From NCBI GenBank assembly GCA_003194445.1, contig PQXF01000018.1:1-56444 (forward strand): a stretch of DNA of 56,444 nucleotides, read 5' to 3'. A model generated the notes under the pieces. It did no database searches, was not told the DNA's origin, and saw nothing but the letters and a program-made list of their open reading frames with translations. This document shows positions 8,373 to 16,796 of the stretch, piece by piece; position 1 is the stretch's first letter; every line of letters starts with the position of its first letter. Origin of the DNA: Candidatus Methanogaster sp. (GTDB taxonomy: Archaea > Halobacteriota > Methanosarcinia > Methanosarcinales > Methanogasteraceae). The translations under genes were made by a program, and so were the position numbers.

Positions 8373-8745
8373 AATCACGCGGGAACGATTGGATGCTGCT
8401 AAATATCTCTTTGACGGTGGATTTTATAAAGACAGCGTAAGCAGGGCATACTATTCGATGTATCATGCGGCTATGGCGATCCTCACGCTTAGAGATATAA
8501 AAGCAAGAGGATCTTCCAGTGTTTTGAGGGTGCTTGGTCTGTATATGCTACAGGAAGAGGATATGGGGCATTACTATGCCAGCGCCTTGAAATTTGCAAA
8601 GGAAGAGCAAAAAAAGGGAGATTATGACATATTTGCAGAAATTGGAGAAGAAGAGGCGGAAACTATAATGGGCGACGCCGAAAAGTTTTTGAAACGAGTG
8701 GAAGAGCTGGTAGGACAGATCGATGAAGGCGATACCGATGGATAG
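8338..8745 (+). CDS. HEPN domain protein (MNT partner, toxin-like)
   Basis: The 135-aa helical protein contains the HEPN ribonuclease motif R-x6-H as R36 to H43 in SRAYYSMYHAAMAIL. It overlaps the MNT gene by about 35 nt, a usual arrangement in two-gene HEPN-MNT modules. The start at 8338 (MEVSRIMQQQ) is preferred; an internal ATG at 8356 and the longer 8323 reading are possible. It overlaps the next ORF if that begins at 8723. Confidence 0.8.
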   Translation: MEVSRIMQQQLKITRERLDAAKYLFDGGFYKDSVSRAYYSMYHAAMAILTLRDIKARGSSSVLRVLGLYMLQEEDMGHYYASALKFAKEEQKKGDYDIFAEIGEEEAETIMGDAEKFLKRVEELVGQIDEGDTDG

Positions 8746-9256
8746 GGGAGAGGGTATCGAGAAACTTGCCGGACTTCTCTCGGTAGATGAGTATGGGGAT
8801 GTGATTGCAGAGACGATTGTTGCGATACTTGCTGAGGATCGTAAGCGAAATATCTTTGTCGCCAAACTTCAGGAGCTTGCGAACGAGGTAAAAGCGATCG
8901 ATCAGGAGATTGTACTCACTCAGATGGAGCAGGGCGTGCTTGATTTCGTGCTTGCGAAGAAGCAGCCGCTTAACGCGAGCGAGGTGTCTGAGGGGATGGG
9001 GGATAGGTATTCAAGTTTGCGACACCGGACACATGCATCGAGTGTGCTTAACTCGCTTGTATCGAAAGGATCGCTTGGAAAGATTAAAATAAGTCCCAGT
9101 TATTACTTTACAACGCCGGAAGAGGCTGTGATTGAAGGTCTCAAGAGGCGAGGCGAAGAACCGGACAGGTGTTCGCCGGTCAGGATCGCAGGCGAGACCG
9201 GAATGCCGCTTGCGGTGGTGCTTGAGGTGATCGGCGGGCTGCTTGGGTCGGAATGA
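8723..9256 (+). CDS. Winged-helix-like small protein at the head of the ATPase array
   Basis: The 177-aa product has an N-terminal helical part with a coiled-coil-like stretch (FVAKLQELANEVKAIDQEIV) and a central segment resembling a winged helix (LNASEVSEGMG, then SSVLNSLVSKGSLGKI and YYFTTPEEA). Its C-terminus (KRRGEEPDRCSPVRIAG) is repeated as decayed copies at 18793 and 20128 inside the array. Start may be 8723 or 8738. A regulatory role for the array is inference from position and fold. Confidence 0.6.
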   Translation: MKAIPMDRGEGIEKLAGLLSVDEYGDVIAETIVAILAEDRKRNIFVAKLQELANEVKAIDQEIVLTQMEQGVLDFVLAKKQPLNASEVSEGMGDRYSSLRHRTHASSVLNSLVSKGSLGKIKISPSYYFTTPEEAVIEGLKRRGEEPDRCSPVRIAGETGMPLAVVLEVIGGLLGSE

Positions 9257-9282
9257 AAAACTAAATACAAAGGTGATTAGAA

Positions 9283-9411
9283 ATGGATAAAATGAAAGCG
9301 ATTGCAGGGACCTTGCTCGTGATCGCACTTGCCGGGCTGCCCGCGGGAGTGCAGACAGAGGGGGCTGATGGTGGGCTGGTTGCGATATGTCTACGGAGAA
9401 AAAGAACATGA
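9283..9411 (+). pseudogene. Collapsed exported-protein gene: signal peptide joined to C-terminal tail (42 aa)
   Basis: After an AGGTGAT ribosome site the ORF encodes a good signal peptide (MDKMKAIAGTLLVIALAGLP) and the first mature residues (GADGGLVA) of the LamG-type proteins. It then jumps to ICLRRKRT, which corresponds to the last residues (VYLRRKGI) of the full-length protein at 20264. The ectodomain and anchor are missing. The stop overlaps the ATPase start at 9408 as ATGA, so the ORF may survive only as a translated leader. Confidence 0.7.
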
Positions 9412-10484
9412 AAAGAATTTCATTTCATGATAGGGAAAGAGAAACGGGCGAGATTATGAAGATACTAGACATGGAACCGTCCTTAATCACCTTCGTCTAC
9501 GGTCCGATCAACAGCGGGAAGACCACAGCGATCAGCCACCTGATCAAAGAACTGCCAGAGTGTTATGCCCCATTCTATGTTAACCTGCGTGGAAGGTTCA
9601 TTACGGACTATGAAGACTTCCTAAACGTCCTATTCGAGATTGACGAGAATGGTGGGGTTGCTAACATCGCTGAGTACACAAGATCACTATTAAAGGATAT
9701 GGGGGCAGTCAGTGGAATTCCGATACCAATAAATCTCTTTGAGCGGATATTTGAAAAGAAAGATAAAAGCAAGGATATGTTCAAATACATAGAGCAGTTC
9801 TTTGTAGAAGTATCAAAGACGCGTACCCCCATTCTAATCATCGATGAATTGCAAGTGATAGGGGATTTGAAGATCGATGGGTTGCTGATTTACAAATTGT
9901 TTAACTTTTTTATCCGATTAACTAAGGAGTTGCACTTAGCGCATGTATTTGTAATCACTTCGGATTCACTGTTCATCGAGCAGGTTTACAGTGAGGCGAT
10001 GCTGGAAGAGCGGTGCAGGTATCTGCTGGTGGATGATTTCGATCGTGAAACGACCGCTGAGTTTTTAAAGGGATATGGCTTTACGGATGGTGAGGTGGGG
10101 GTGGTGTGGGAATACTGCGGCGGAAAGCCAGTATGTTTGGTTGAGTTGATAAACCGGAAGTTGGGAGGAGGGGATGTGAAAGAAAAGTGCGAGGATTCTC
10201 TTAAACTAAGGGTGAGTCAGCTAAAGGATTTGCTTGATTTGCTTGGTTACGTAAAGCCGCAAGTAATGTTAGAGGGGGCGAAATACGATGTGGAAAGAGA
10301 ACACGTTGTTGAAATAATGGTGATGCTCGTGGATAAGGATGTTGTGAGTTTCGGGGGATACAGACCTGAAAAGCAGTTCATGATCAAGAAAAATATCCTG
10401 TTTCTTGACCCCAAAGATGGGATGGTAAGACCGCAGTCGAGGCTGAATCTGCTTGCGATACGAGAGGTGGTGCGGAATGCGTAG
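9408..10484 (+). CDS. Archaeal P-loop ATPase 1 (central module alpha, C-module c1)
   Basis: The 358-aa protein belongs to the archaeal ATPase (Arch_ATPase, STAND-related) family. The N-terminus FHDRERETGEI is followed by Walker A GPINSGKT (32-39), Walker B PILIIDELQ (D146, E147), a sensor-like TSDS (184-187) and the family motif GGKP (238-241). Central module alpha (about 61-140) has IPIPINLFERIF and DKSKDMFKYIEQFF. The C-module c1, with LKDLLDLLGYVKPQV, is shared with ATPase 8. No membrane segment: cytosolic. The start at 9408 is chosen because all paralogues begin M-x-x-I-x-F and because of the ATGA coupling. Confidence 0.85.
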   Translation: MKRISFHDRERETGEIMKILDMEPSLITFVYGPINSGKTTAISHLIKELPECYAPFYVNLRGRFITDYEDFLNVLFEIDENGGVANIAEYTRSLLKDMGAVSGIPIPINLFERIFEKKDKSKDMFKYIEQFFVEVSKTRTPILIIDELQVIGDLKIDGLLIYKLFNFFIRLTKELHLAHVFVITSDSLFIEQVYSEAMLEERCRYLLVDDFDRETTAEFLKGYGFTDGEVGVVWEYCGGKPVCLVELINRKLGGGDVKEKCEDSLKLRVSQLKDLLDLLGYVKPQVMLEGAKYDVEREHVVEIMVMLVDKDVVSFGGYRPEKQFMIKKNILFLDPKDGMVRPQSRLNLLAIREVVRNA

Positions 10485-10614
10485 AATCGGGGTCGCTGTC
10501 CGGGCGTTGCTTGTGATTGCGCTTTTCGGGATGGGGCTGTCTGTGGGCGCGGGTGTGCAGGCGCAGGGAGATTTCGGGTTGGTTGCATCGGATTTATGGA
10601 GGAAACGACCATGA
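10477..10614 (+). pseudogene. Collapsed LamG-type exported-protein gene (45 aa)
   Basis: ATGCGTAG joins this start to the stop of ATPase 1. The ORF encodes the LamG-class signal peptide (MRRIGVAVRALLVIALFG..VQAQ) and a few mature residues. It ends DLWRKRP, which resembles the basic tail of full-length partners. The stop overlaps the next ATPase start as ATGA. The ectodomain is gone, but both coupling sites and the frame are kept. Confidence 0.7.
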
Positions 10615-11660
10615 AAAGAATTGCATTTCACAATAGAGATACGGAAACGAAAGAGATCATGGATATTCTGGATGCAGAGCCATCCCTGATTACGTTTGTC
10701 TACGGTCCGATCAATAGCGGAAAGACCACGACGATCAGCCACCTGCTCAAAGAACTGCCTGAAGATTATGCCCCTTTCTACGTCAATCTGCGGGGGCGGT
10801 TCATTACTGACTATGAGGATTTCTTAAATGTCTTGTTCGAGATTGACGAAGAGGGTGAGATTGGTAACGTCACTGAGTATGTGAAATCTGCATTAAAGGA
10901 TCTGGGAGCAGTCAGTGGAATTCCGATACCAATAAACTTGTTTGAGCGGATATTTGAAAAGAAAGATAAAAGCAAGGATATGTTCAAATACATAGAGCAG
11001 TTCTTTGTGGAACTATCAAAGACGCGCACTCCCATATTGATCATCGATGAATTGCAGGTGATAAGGGATTTGAAGATCGATGGGTTGCTGATTTATAAAT
11101 TGTTTAACTTTTTTATCCGATTAACTAAGGAGCTGCACTTAGCACACGTATTTGCAATCTCATCAGACTCACTATTCATCGAAGATGTCCACAGCGAAGC
11201 GATGCTGGAAGGCAGGTGCAGGTATCTCATGGTAGATGATTTTGATTGCAAGACTACAATGGATTTTTTAAATAAATATGGATTCAGTAACGAGGAGAAA
11301 GAACTTACATGGGACTACTGTGGTGGAAAGCCGGTATGTTTGGTTGAGTTGGCAAATGCGAAAATCAATAAGAAAGATGTGGAGAGTGAGGCTAAAAAGT
11401 TCTTAAAGATTATAACAAGTCAAATACTGTCAATATTCGATGGAATAGCACTCGGGAAAGTAGAATATTCAGAAAAGGCTTTAATAGATGAGTTTAAGAA
11501 TTTTGAAAAGAAAGAGCTGGTGCAATACGATAGGGCAAATAAAGAAAAAATATTTCTGGTTGAAAGAAATGTACTGTTTATTGACCCGACACAGAGAACA
11601 ATTAAACCGCAATCGCGGCTGAATCTGCTTGCGATACGAGAGGTGGTGCGAAATGCGTAG
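10611..11660 (+). CDS. Archaeal P-loop ATPase 2 (alpha, c2)
   Basis: 349 aa. The N-terminal 230 residues are close to ATPase 1, with the same alpha module (IPIPINLFERIF). The C-module is unique in the array: SEAKKFLKIITSQILSIFDG leads to LIDEFKNFEKKELVQYD and IFLVERNVLFIDP, poorer in GC than its neighbours. The last codons return to the common ending (KPQSRLNLLAIREVVRNA). One Walker B neighbour differs (DELQVIRDLK rather than GDLK). The switch from a shared core to an unshared C-module just after GGKP suggests module replacement. Confidence 0.85.
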   Translation: MKRIAFHNRDTETKEIMDILDAEPSLITFVYGPINSGKTTTISHLLKELPEDYAPFYVNLRGRFITDYEDFLNVLFEIDEEGEIGNVTEYVKSALKDLGAVSGIPIPINLFERIFEKKDKSKDMFKYIEQFFVELSKTRTPILIIDELQVIRDLKIDGLLIYKLFNFFIRLTKELHLAHVFAISSDSLFIEDVHSEAMLEGRCRYLMVDDFDCKTTMDFLNKYGFSNEEKELTWDYCGGKPVCLVELANAKINKKDVESEAKKFLKIITSQILSIFDGIALGKVEYSEKALIDEFKNFEKKELVQYDRANKEKIFLVERNVLFIDPTQRTIKPQSRLNLLAIREVVRNA

Positions 11661-11907
11661 AATCGGGATCGCTGTCCGGGCGTTGCATAGGAATCGCGCT
11701 TTTCGGGCTGCCCTGCTGGGTGTGCAGGCAGACGGGGCTGATGATGGGCTGGTCGCAGAGTGGCATTTCGATGAGGGGTCCGGGAGTGTTCTTGCGGATA
11801 GTTCAGGGGATGGGAATGATGAGGTGATTCATGGGGCGAGTTTTGGTTGCGGGGAAGTTTTGGGCGAATCCATTTATGGTGATAAGGGGCGCCGATCAGG
11901 AGAGTAA
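11653..11907 (+). pseudogene. Truncated LamG-type exported protein with damaged signal peptide (84 aa)
   Basis: The ORF begins within ATGCGTAG at the ATPase 2 stop. It keeps the LamG start GLVAEWHFDEGSGSVLADSS to about residue 55, then runs into unrelated residues. In the signal peptide the hydrophobic core is replaced by HRNRAFRAAL. Compared with the intact copy at 14158, a +1 and a +2 change have shifted the frame and then restored it. Export is therefore doubtful. It stops 2 nt before ATPase 3. Confidence 0.7.
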
Positions 11908-11909
11908 CG

Positions 11910-12977
11910 ATGAGGCACATAGAATTTCACAATAGGGAAAAAGAGACGAAAGAGATCAGGGATATTCTGGATGCAGAGCCATCCTTGATCACGTTTGCCT
12001 ACGGTCCGATTAACAGCGGCAAGACGGAACTGATCAACAATTTGATAAAAAACCTCCCCGATAACCAGAAAGTGTTTTACATAAACCTGAGAGGCAGGTT
12101 CATCAGCAACTACGATGAATTCGTAAGAGTTCTCTTCGACGTAGAACACGAGGCAAGATATGAGCGGATAAAGGAGTTTCTGAAACCTATGGTAAATGTT
12201 CTGCCAGAGAGCTACTCCGGAATTCCAATACCGAAAGACCTGTTTCTAAAGTTATTCAAGGAGAATGAGGTAGAGGATGCTTTTGTTTACATAGAAACAG
12301 TCCTTCGAGCTTTTTACAAAAACGATCAGAACCCCGTGCTTGTGATTGACGAGTTACAGGTGATCGGTGACCTTAAAGTGGATGGTTTGCTGATTTACAA
12401 ACTCTTTAACTTCTTTGTACGATTGACAAAGGAGTTGCATCTGGCGCATGTCTTCGTGATCACTTCTGATTCACTCTTCCTCGAACAAGTTTACACAGAG
12501 GCGATGCTGCAGGGACGAAGCAGATATCTGCTGGTGGATGATTTTGATCACGATACGACAATGAGTTTTTTGGAGAACTATGGATTTAGTGAGGAGGAGA
12601 AGGAACTTGCATGGCATTACTGTGGTGGTAAGCCAGTTTACCTTGTAGAACTAACAAAGGTGGAAGATGTAGAGAAGATGGTTGCGAAGATGCTAAAAAT
12701 CAGAATAAGCCAGATAGGCGAGTTATTAAATTCTCTCAGGGCTTATGGCGAGGAGATCGAGTTTCGAGGGGGACTCCACGAAGTTGTCTATGATGACGTA
12801 GTAAGGGAGTTATCGAAGTTAAAAGAAAACGTGTGCCATGCGTATGAATACATTACACCAGAGATAAGCTATCTTGTGAGGAATAACATCATTTTCGTTG
12901 ATCCACTGGAAAATACGATGAAAGCCCAGTCGAGGATGGATCTGCTTGCGATACGAGAGGTGATTGCTGATGCGTAG
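11910..12977 (+). CDS. Archaeal P-loop ATPase 3 (beta, c3)
   Basis: 355 aa. The P-loop reads GPINSGKTELINNLI. Central module beta follows: ISNYDEFVRVLFDVEHEARY, then RIKEFLKPMVNVLPESYSGI and IPKDLFLKLF. Walker B is PVLVIDELQ. The C-module c3 (MLKIRISQIGELLNSLRAYG, then VVRELSKLKENVCHAYEYI) has no second copy here. It ends in the common KAQSRMDLLAIREVIADA. The start is 2 nt after the preceding ORF, one of three ATPases without the ATGA overlap. Confidence 0.85.
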   Translation: MRHIEFHNREKETKEIRDILDAEPSLITFAYGPINSGKTELINNLIKNLPDNQKVFYINLRGRFISNYDEFVRVLFDVEHEARYERIKEFLKPMVNVLPESYSGIPIPKDLFLKLFKENEVEDAFVYIETVLRAFYKNDQNPVLVIDELQVIGDLKVDGLLIYKLFNFFVRLTKELHLAHVFVITSDSLFLEQVYTEAMLQGRSRYLLVDDFDHDTTMSFLENYGFSEEEKELAWHYCGGKPVYLVELTKVEDVEKMVAKMLKIRISQIGELLNSLRAYGEEIEFRGGLHEVVYDDVVRELSKLKENVCHAYEYITPEISYLVRNNIIFVDPLENTMKAQSRMDLLAIREVIADA

Positions 12978-13101
12978 AATCGGGATCGCTGTCTGGGTGT
13001 TGCATGGGAATCGCGCTTTTTGGGCAGCCCTGCTGGGTGTGCAGTCACAGGGGGATGATGATGGGCTTGTTGCAGTACATTTGCGGAGGAAAATTACATG
13101 A
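12970..13101 (+). pseudogene. Collapsed LamG-type exported-protein gene with damaged signal peptide (43 aa)
   Basis: This ORF lies between the ATGCGTAG at the ATPase 3 stop and the ATGA at the ATPase 4 start. The signal peptide core reads HGNRAFWAALLGVQ, the same kind of compensated frameshift as at 11653. It then jumps from GLVA straight to VHLRRKIT, the tail of a full-length protein. Two neighbouring copies sharing the damaged signal peptide imply that the damage was duplicated. Confidence 0.7.
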
Positions 13102-14165
13102 AAAGAATTGCATTTCACGATAGAGAAAGAGAAACCGACGAGATCATGAAGTTACTGGACGCAGAGCCGTCCTTAATCACCTTTATCTACGGACCGATCA
13201 ACAGCGGGAAGACCACGATGGTCAGTCACCTGATCAAAGGACTGCCTGATGACTATGCCCCGTTCTACGTTAATCTGAGAGGGAGGTTCATTGCGGATTA
13301 TGAAGACTTCTTAAACGTTCTATTCGAGATCGACGAGGAGGGGAGGGTTGATAACGTTACTGAGTATGCAAAATCGATATTGAAGGATCTGGGAGCAGTT
13401 AGTGGAATTCCGATACCAATAAATCTGTTTGAGCGGATATTTGAAAAGAAAGACAAAAGTAAAGATATGTTCAAATACATCGAACAATTCTTTGTGGAGA
13501 TATCAAAGAAGCGTACGCCCATCTTGATCATTGATGAATTACAGGTTATAGGAGACTTGGAAGTGGACGATTTGCTGATATACAAATTGTTCAATTTTTT
13601 TATCCGATTGACAAAGGAGATGCACTTAGCGCACGTCTTTGCTGTAACATCCGATTCCTTATTCATCGAGCGTGTTTACAATGAAGCTATGCTCGAGGGA
13701 AGGTGCAGGTATCTTATGGTGGACGATTTCGATCGTGAGACGACGTCCGCGTTTCTGGAGGAGCATGGTTTTACTGATGCTGAGACAAGTATGGCATGGG
13801 ACTACTTTGGCGGAAAGCCGGTGTATCTAATTGAACTTGCAAACTACGAAAAAAAGGTTGCGAAAGCGGAGGAGCTGCTATTACTCAGAACAGGCGAGAT
13901 AGAAACGATACTCAAAAGAATCAACGAGCTGGGCGGTGAAATAATCATAGAGGATATTAAATACAGCGTAAGTTATGAGAAACTGGTTGGAGCACTGAAG
14001 AAGTTTGTTGATCGTGAAGCAATCGATATGAACGAAGTAGATGAGATCTCCAAGGCATTCCTGGTCAAGAAGAACACGCTCTTTATTGATCCACTCAAAA
14101 AGTTGATAAAGCCGCAGTCGAGGCTGAATCTGCTTGCGATACGAGAGGTGGTGCGGAATGCGTAG
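13098..14165 (+). CDS. Archaeal P-loop ATPase 4 (alpha, c4)
   Basis: 355 aa. The P-loop is GPINSGKTTMVSHLI. The alpha module is close to those of ATPases 1 and 2. Walker B is PILIIDELQ. The C-module c4 (LLLRTGEIETILKRINELGG, then DREAIDMNEVDEIS) is shared with ATPase 11, whose central module is gamma. The family motif is FGGKPVYL, with Phe replacing the usual Cys before GGKP. It ends KPQSRLNLLAIREVVRNA and overlaps the following exported-protein start by 8 nt. Confidence 0.85.
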   Translation: MKRIAFHDRERETDEIMKLLDAEPSLITFIYGPINSGKTTMVSHLIKGLPDDYAPFYVNLRGRFIADYEDFLNVLFEIDEEGRVDNVTEYAKSILKDLGAVSGIPIPINLFERIFEKKDKSKDMFKYIEQFFVEISKKRTPILIIDELQVIGDLEVDDLLIYKLFNFFIRLTKEMHLAHVFAVTSDSLFIERVYNEAMLEGRCRYLMVDDFDRETTSAFLEEHGFTDAETSMAWDYFGGKPVYLIELANYEKKVAKAEELLLLRTGEIETILKRINELGGEIIIEDIKYSVSYEKLVGALKKFVDREAIDMNEVDEISKAFLVKKNTLFIDPLKKLIKPQSRLNLLAIREVVRNA

Positions 14166-15711
14166 AATCGGGATCGCTGTCTGGGTGCTGCTTGTGATCG
14201 CGCTTTTCGGGCTGCCCGCGGGCGTGCAGGCGCAAGGAGCGGATGATGGGCTTGTGGCTGAGTGGCATTTCGATGAGGGGTCCGGGAGCGTTCTTGCGGA
14301 TAGTTCAGGGAATGGGAATGATGGGGTGATTCATGGGGCGACGTGGGTTGAGGGGAAGCAGGGGATGGCGTTAGAGTTTGATGGAGTGGATGATTATGTT
14401 AAGATTTTTGACGATCAGAGTTCAGATATCCACAACGAGATTACAGTCGGTGCTTGGATTAATGCAGACGCTATACAACCAGACAAATATCCTGATCCGT
14501 TGTCAAAAGACGGCCCTGGTGGGCGGTCTTGGTTTATTCGCCCAGCAGACGACTTTCCAGCTGTTAGTATGTGGATGGACGGAACAAGATATGATGTTAT
14601 GGGGATAACAGACTTGCGAGGTGCAGGATGGTCTCACATTGCTGTAGTGTATAATGGAGCAGAAATTAAATACTATATTAATGGTGGGTTAGATGATTCA
14701 ACTCCAGCAACGGGTTCTGTTGATGTGACCTTGGAGCCATTGCAGATAGGTAATGGATATCCCGATGGTAGTCATCACTTCAAGGGCAATATAAACAAGG
14801 TCATAATCTACGATAAAGCATTAAGCCCGGAAGAAATAAGAGCGCTCTATGAAGGAGTGCAATTATCCCTGACAAAATCAGCCGCCCCTCATTCCACCAA
14901 ACAAGGCCAGACCACGACGATAACACTTACCGCAAAGAACACCGGCACAACCGAGCTAACAGACATTGAAGTATCAGACGCAATCCCCTCAGACCTGACA
15001 TTCGTCAGCGGCGAGACCTCGAAGAACTACATCTCCCTGAGACCAAATGACTCGCGAGAGTTCCAGTACGTCCTGCAACCGAGCGATGCCGGGACATTCA
15101 ATCTGGACCCAGCCACAGCGACATACGCAGATGAAGAAGGAAATTACCACACGACCGAATCAGAGACTGCCACAATCACGGTGATCCCGTCCACGGATCA
15201 GTCACCCACACCACAGACCACAAAGAACCCGTCCACAGATATCTCAACCGCAAGCGTCCATCTCCACGGCGAGAAGACCGATGTCGTGCTCGGCGAGGAC
15301 GTGCTCCTGAAACTCTCTGCCGTAAACATCATCGGAAATCCCACGATGCATGTGCAGGTCATAATCATCCCGCCATCCGGCTGGAGCGTAACCTCATCCG
15401 AATTCGCAAAGTCAGGAGCCGGACAGTACACGACCACTTATGAGATCGAAGAGGGTGTGGGCAGGGACATCGAGGTAAGAATCGTGCCCAACCAGATCGG
15501 GGATGATTTCCAGGTGCAGGGCAGGATCATCTACTATTTCGGAGATGATTCGGATGCGAGAGAGGATCACATGCTCACCCTGCCGATCACGGTGCGGGCA
15601 GAGGCGGAGCAGGGTGCAGAGCGAACGGAAAGCTCGTCAGAATCAAAGGAAGCGAGTGCGCCTGGATTTGCAGCGGTGATTGCGATCCTCGGATTATTAC
15701 TGGCTTATTGA
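14158..15711 (+). CDS. LamG-domain surface protein with DUF11-like repeat and PGF-CTERM tail (517 aa)
   Basis: A signal peptide (MRRIGIAVWVLLVIALFGLP, cleavage after VQAQ) leads into a LamG/concanavalin-like domain (about 32-240, GLVAEWHFDEGSGS, later FDGVDDYVKI and YINGG). A DUF11/COG1361 repeat (about 240-345, NTGTTELTDIEVSDAIPSDL) follows, then a second beta domain (STASVHLHGEKTDVVLGED to about 480). The end is SAPGFAAVIAILGLLLAY, a PGF-CTERM sorting signal lacking the final basic residues, so anchoring by archaeosortase is likely but the tail is short. It is coupled to ATPase 4 by 8 nt and lies 11 nt before ATPase 5. Base composition flips from G-rich to C-rich within the gene near 14860. 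Confidence 0.85.
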   Translation: MRRIGIAVWVLLVIALFGLPAGVQAQGADDGLVAEWHFDEGSGSVLADSSGNGNDGVIHGATWVEGKQGMALEFDGVDDYVKIFDDQSSDIHNEITVGAWINADAIQPDKYPDPLSKDGPGGRSWFIRPADDFPAVSMWMDGTRYDVMGITDLRGAGWSHIAVVYNGAEIKYYINGGLDDSTPATGSVDVTLEPLQIGNGYPDGSHHFKGNINKVIIYDKALSPEEIRALYEGVQLSLTKSAAPHSTKQGQTTTITLTAKNTGTTELTDIEVSDAIPSDLTFVSGETSKNYISLRPNDSREFQYVLQPSDAGTFNLDPATATYADEEGNYHTTESETATITVIPSTDQSPTPQTTKNPSTDISTASVHLHGEKTDVVLGEDVLLKLSAVNIIGNPTMHVQVIIIPPSGWSVTSSEFAKSGAGQYTTTYEIEEGVGRDIEVRIVPNQIGDDFQVQGRIIYYFGDDSDAREDHMLTLPITVRAEAEQGAERTESSSESKEASAPGFAAVIAILGLLLAY

Positions 15712-15722
15712 AGGGGAACAAT

Positions 15723-16796
15723 ATGAGTGACATAGAATTTCACAACCGTGAAAAGGAGACGAAAGAGATACGATCGATACTGGACAGCCGACCGACCTTA
15801 ATCACCTTCATTTACGGACCGATAAACAGCGGGAAGACCACGATGGTCAGCCACCTGATAGAAGAATTGCCAGCAGACTACGTCGTCTTTTATATAAACC
15901 TAAGGACTAAATTTCTGGCGAGTTATGACGATTTTATCGAGTCGTTGTTTGAGATGGAGATGGAGTCCGAGGGGGCGCTTAAGAAGGGGAAAGAAACGCT
16001 TGCGGAGCTGGTTTCATCCATTACAAAGGTTGCAGGTATACCGATAACAAAGGAGTTTCTGGATTATGTGTTCAAGGACAATAAGCCAAAGAATGCCTTT
16101 TCGTACATAATCAAACTCTTTATGGAGGTGAAGGCAACAGGTAAGCAGCCCGTGTTGATTCTGGACGAATTACAGAAGATAGGAGATGTGAAAGTGAATG
16201 GTTCGCTCATCTATGAACTCTTCAACTTTTTCATAGACTTAACGAAAGAGTTGCATCTGGCGCACGTCTTTGTGGTAACATCTGACTCACTATTCATTGA
16301 GCGGATTTACAATGAGGCGATGTTACAAGGGCGGTGCAGGTATCTGCGGGTGGATGATTTTGATGAGGCTACGACTGTCGCGTTTTTGGAGGAGCACGAT
16401 TTTACCGATGATGAGAAGGCGGCTGCATGGAATTGCTGCGGCGGAAAGCCAGCATATCTATTGGAGTTAATCCGTGCTGATGATCTGGGACGTGAAGTTG
16501 ACAGGCTGCTCCGAATGCGAGCGGGCGAACTGAAGACTTTTCTCAAAACACTCAAAGAACTTGGAGATAAGGTTACTATGAAGGAGGAACGTTACGATGT
16601 CAGTTATGAGAAGATCGTTTGTGTGCTGAAGATGTTTTCGGATGAAGAAAAGATTGATATGTGGTCGATTGATGAAATTTCAAAGTATTATCTGGTTAGA
16701 AATAACATTCTGTTTCTTGATCCGGATAGAGGAATCGTCAAACCACAATCATGGCTGGATCTGCTCGCGATACGGGAGGTGATTGCTGATGCGTAG
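15723..16796 (+). CDS. Archaeal P-loop ATPase 5 (gamma, c5)
   Basis: 357 aa from the ATG at 15723 (MSDIEFHNREKETKEI); a TTG five codons earlier was rejected. The P-loop is GPINSGKTTMVSHLI. Central module gamma reads KETLAELVSSITKVAG, then KEFLDYVFKDNKPKNAF. Walker B is PVLILDELQKIGDVK. The C-module c5 (LRMRAGELKTFLKTLKELGD, then IDMWSIDEIS) is shared with ATPase 7, whose central module is beta. There is an 11-nt gap before it instead of an overlap. Confidence 0.85.
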   Translation: MSDIEFHNREKETKEIRSILDSRPTLITFIYGPINSGKTTMVSHLIEELPADYVVFYINLRTKFLASYDDFIESLFEMEMESEGALKKGKETLAELVSSITKVAGIPITKEFLDYVFKDNKPKNAFSYIIKLFMEVKATGKQPVLILDELQKIGDVKVNGSLIYELFNFFIDLTKELHLAHVFVVTSDSLFIERIYNEAMLQGRCRYLRVDDFDEATTVAFLEEHDFTDDEKAAAWNCCGGKPAYLLELIRADDLGREVDRLLRMRAGELKTFLKTLKELGDKVTMKEERYDVSYEKIVCVLKMFSDEEKIDMWSIDEISKYYLVRNNILFLDPDRGIVKPQSWLDLLAIREVIADA

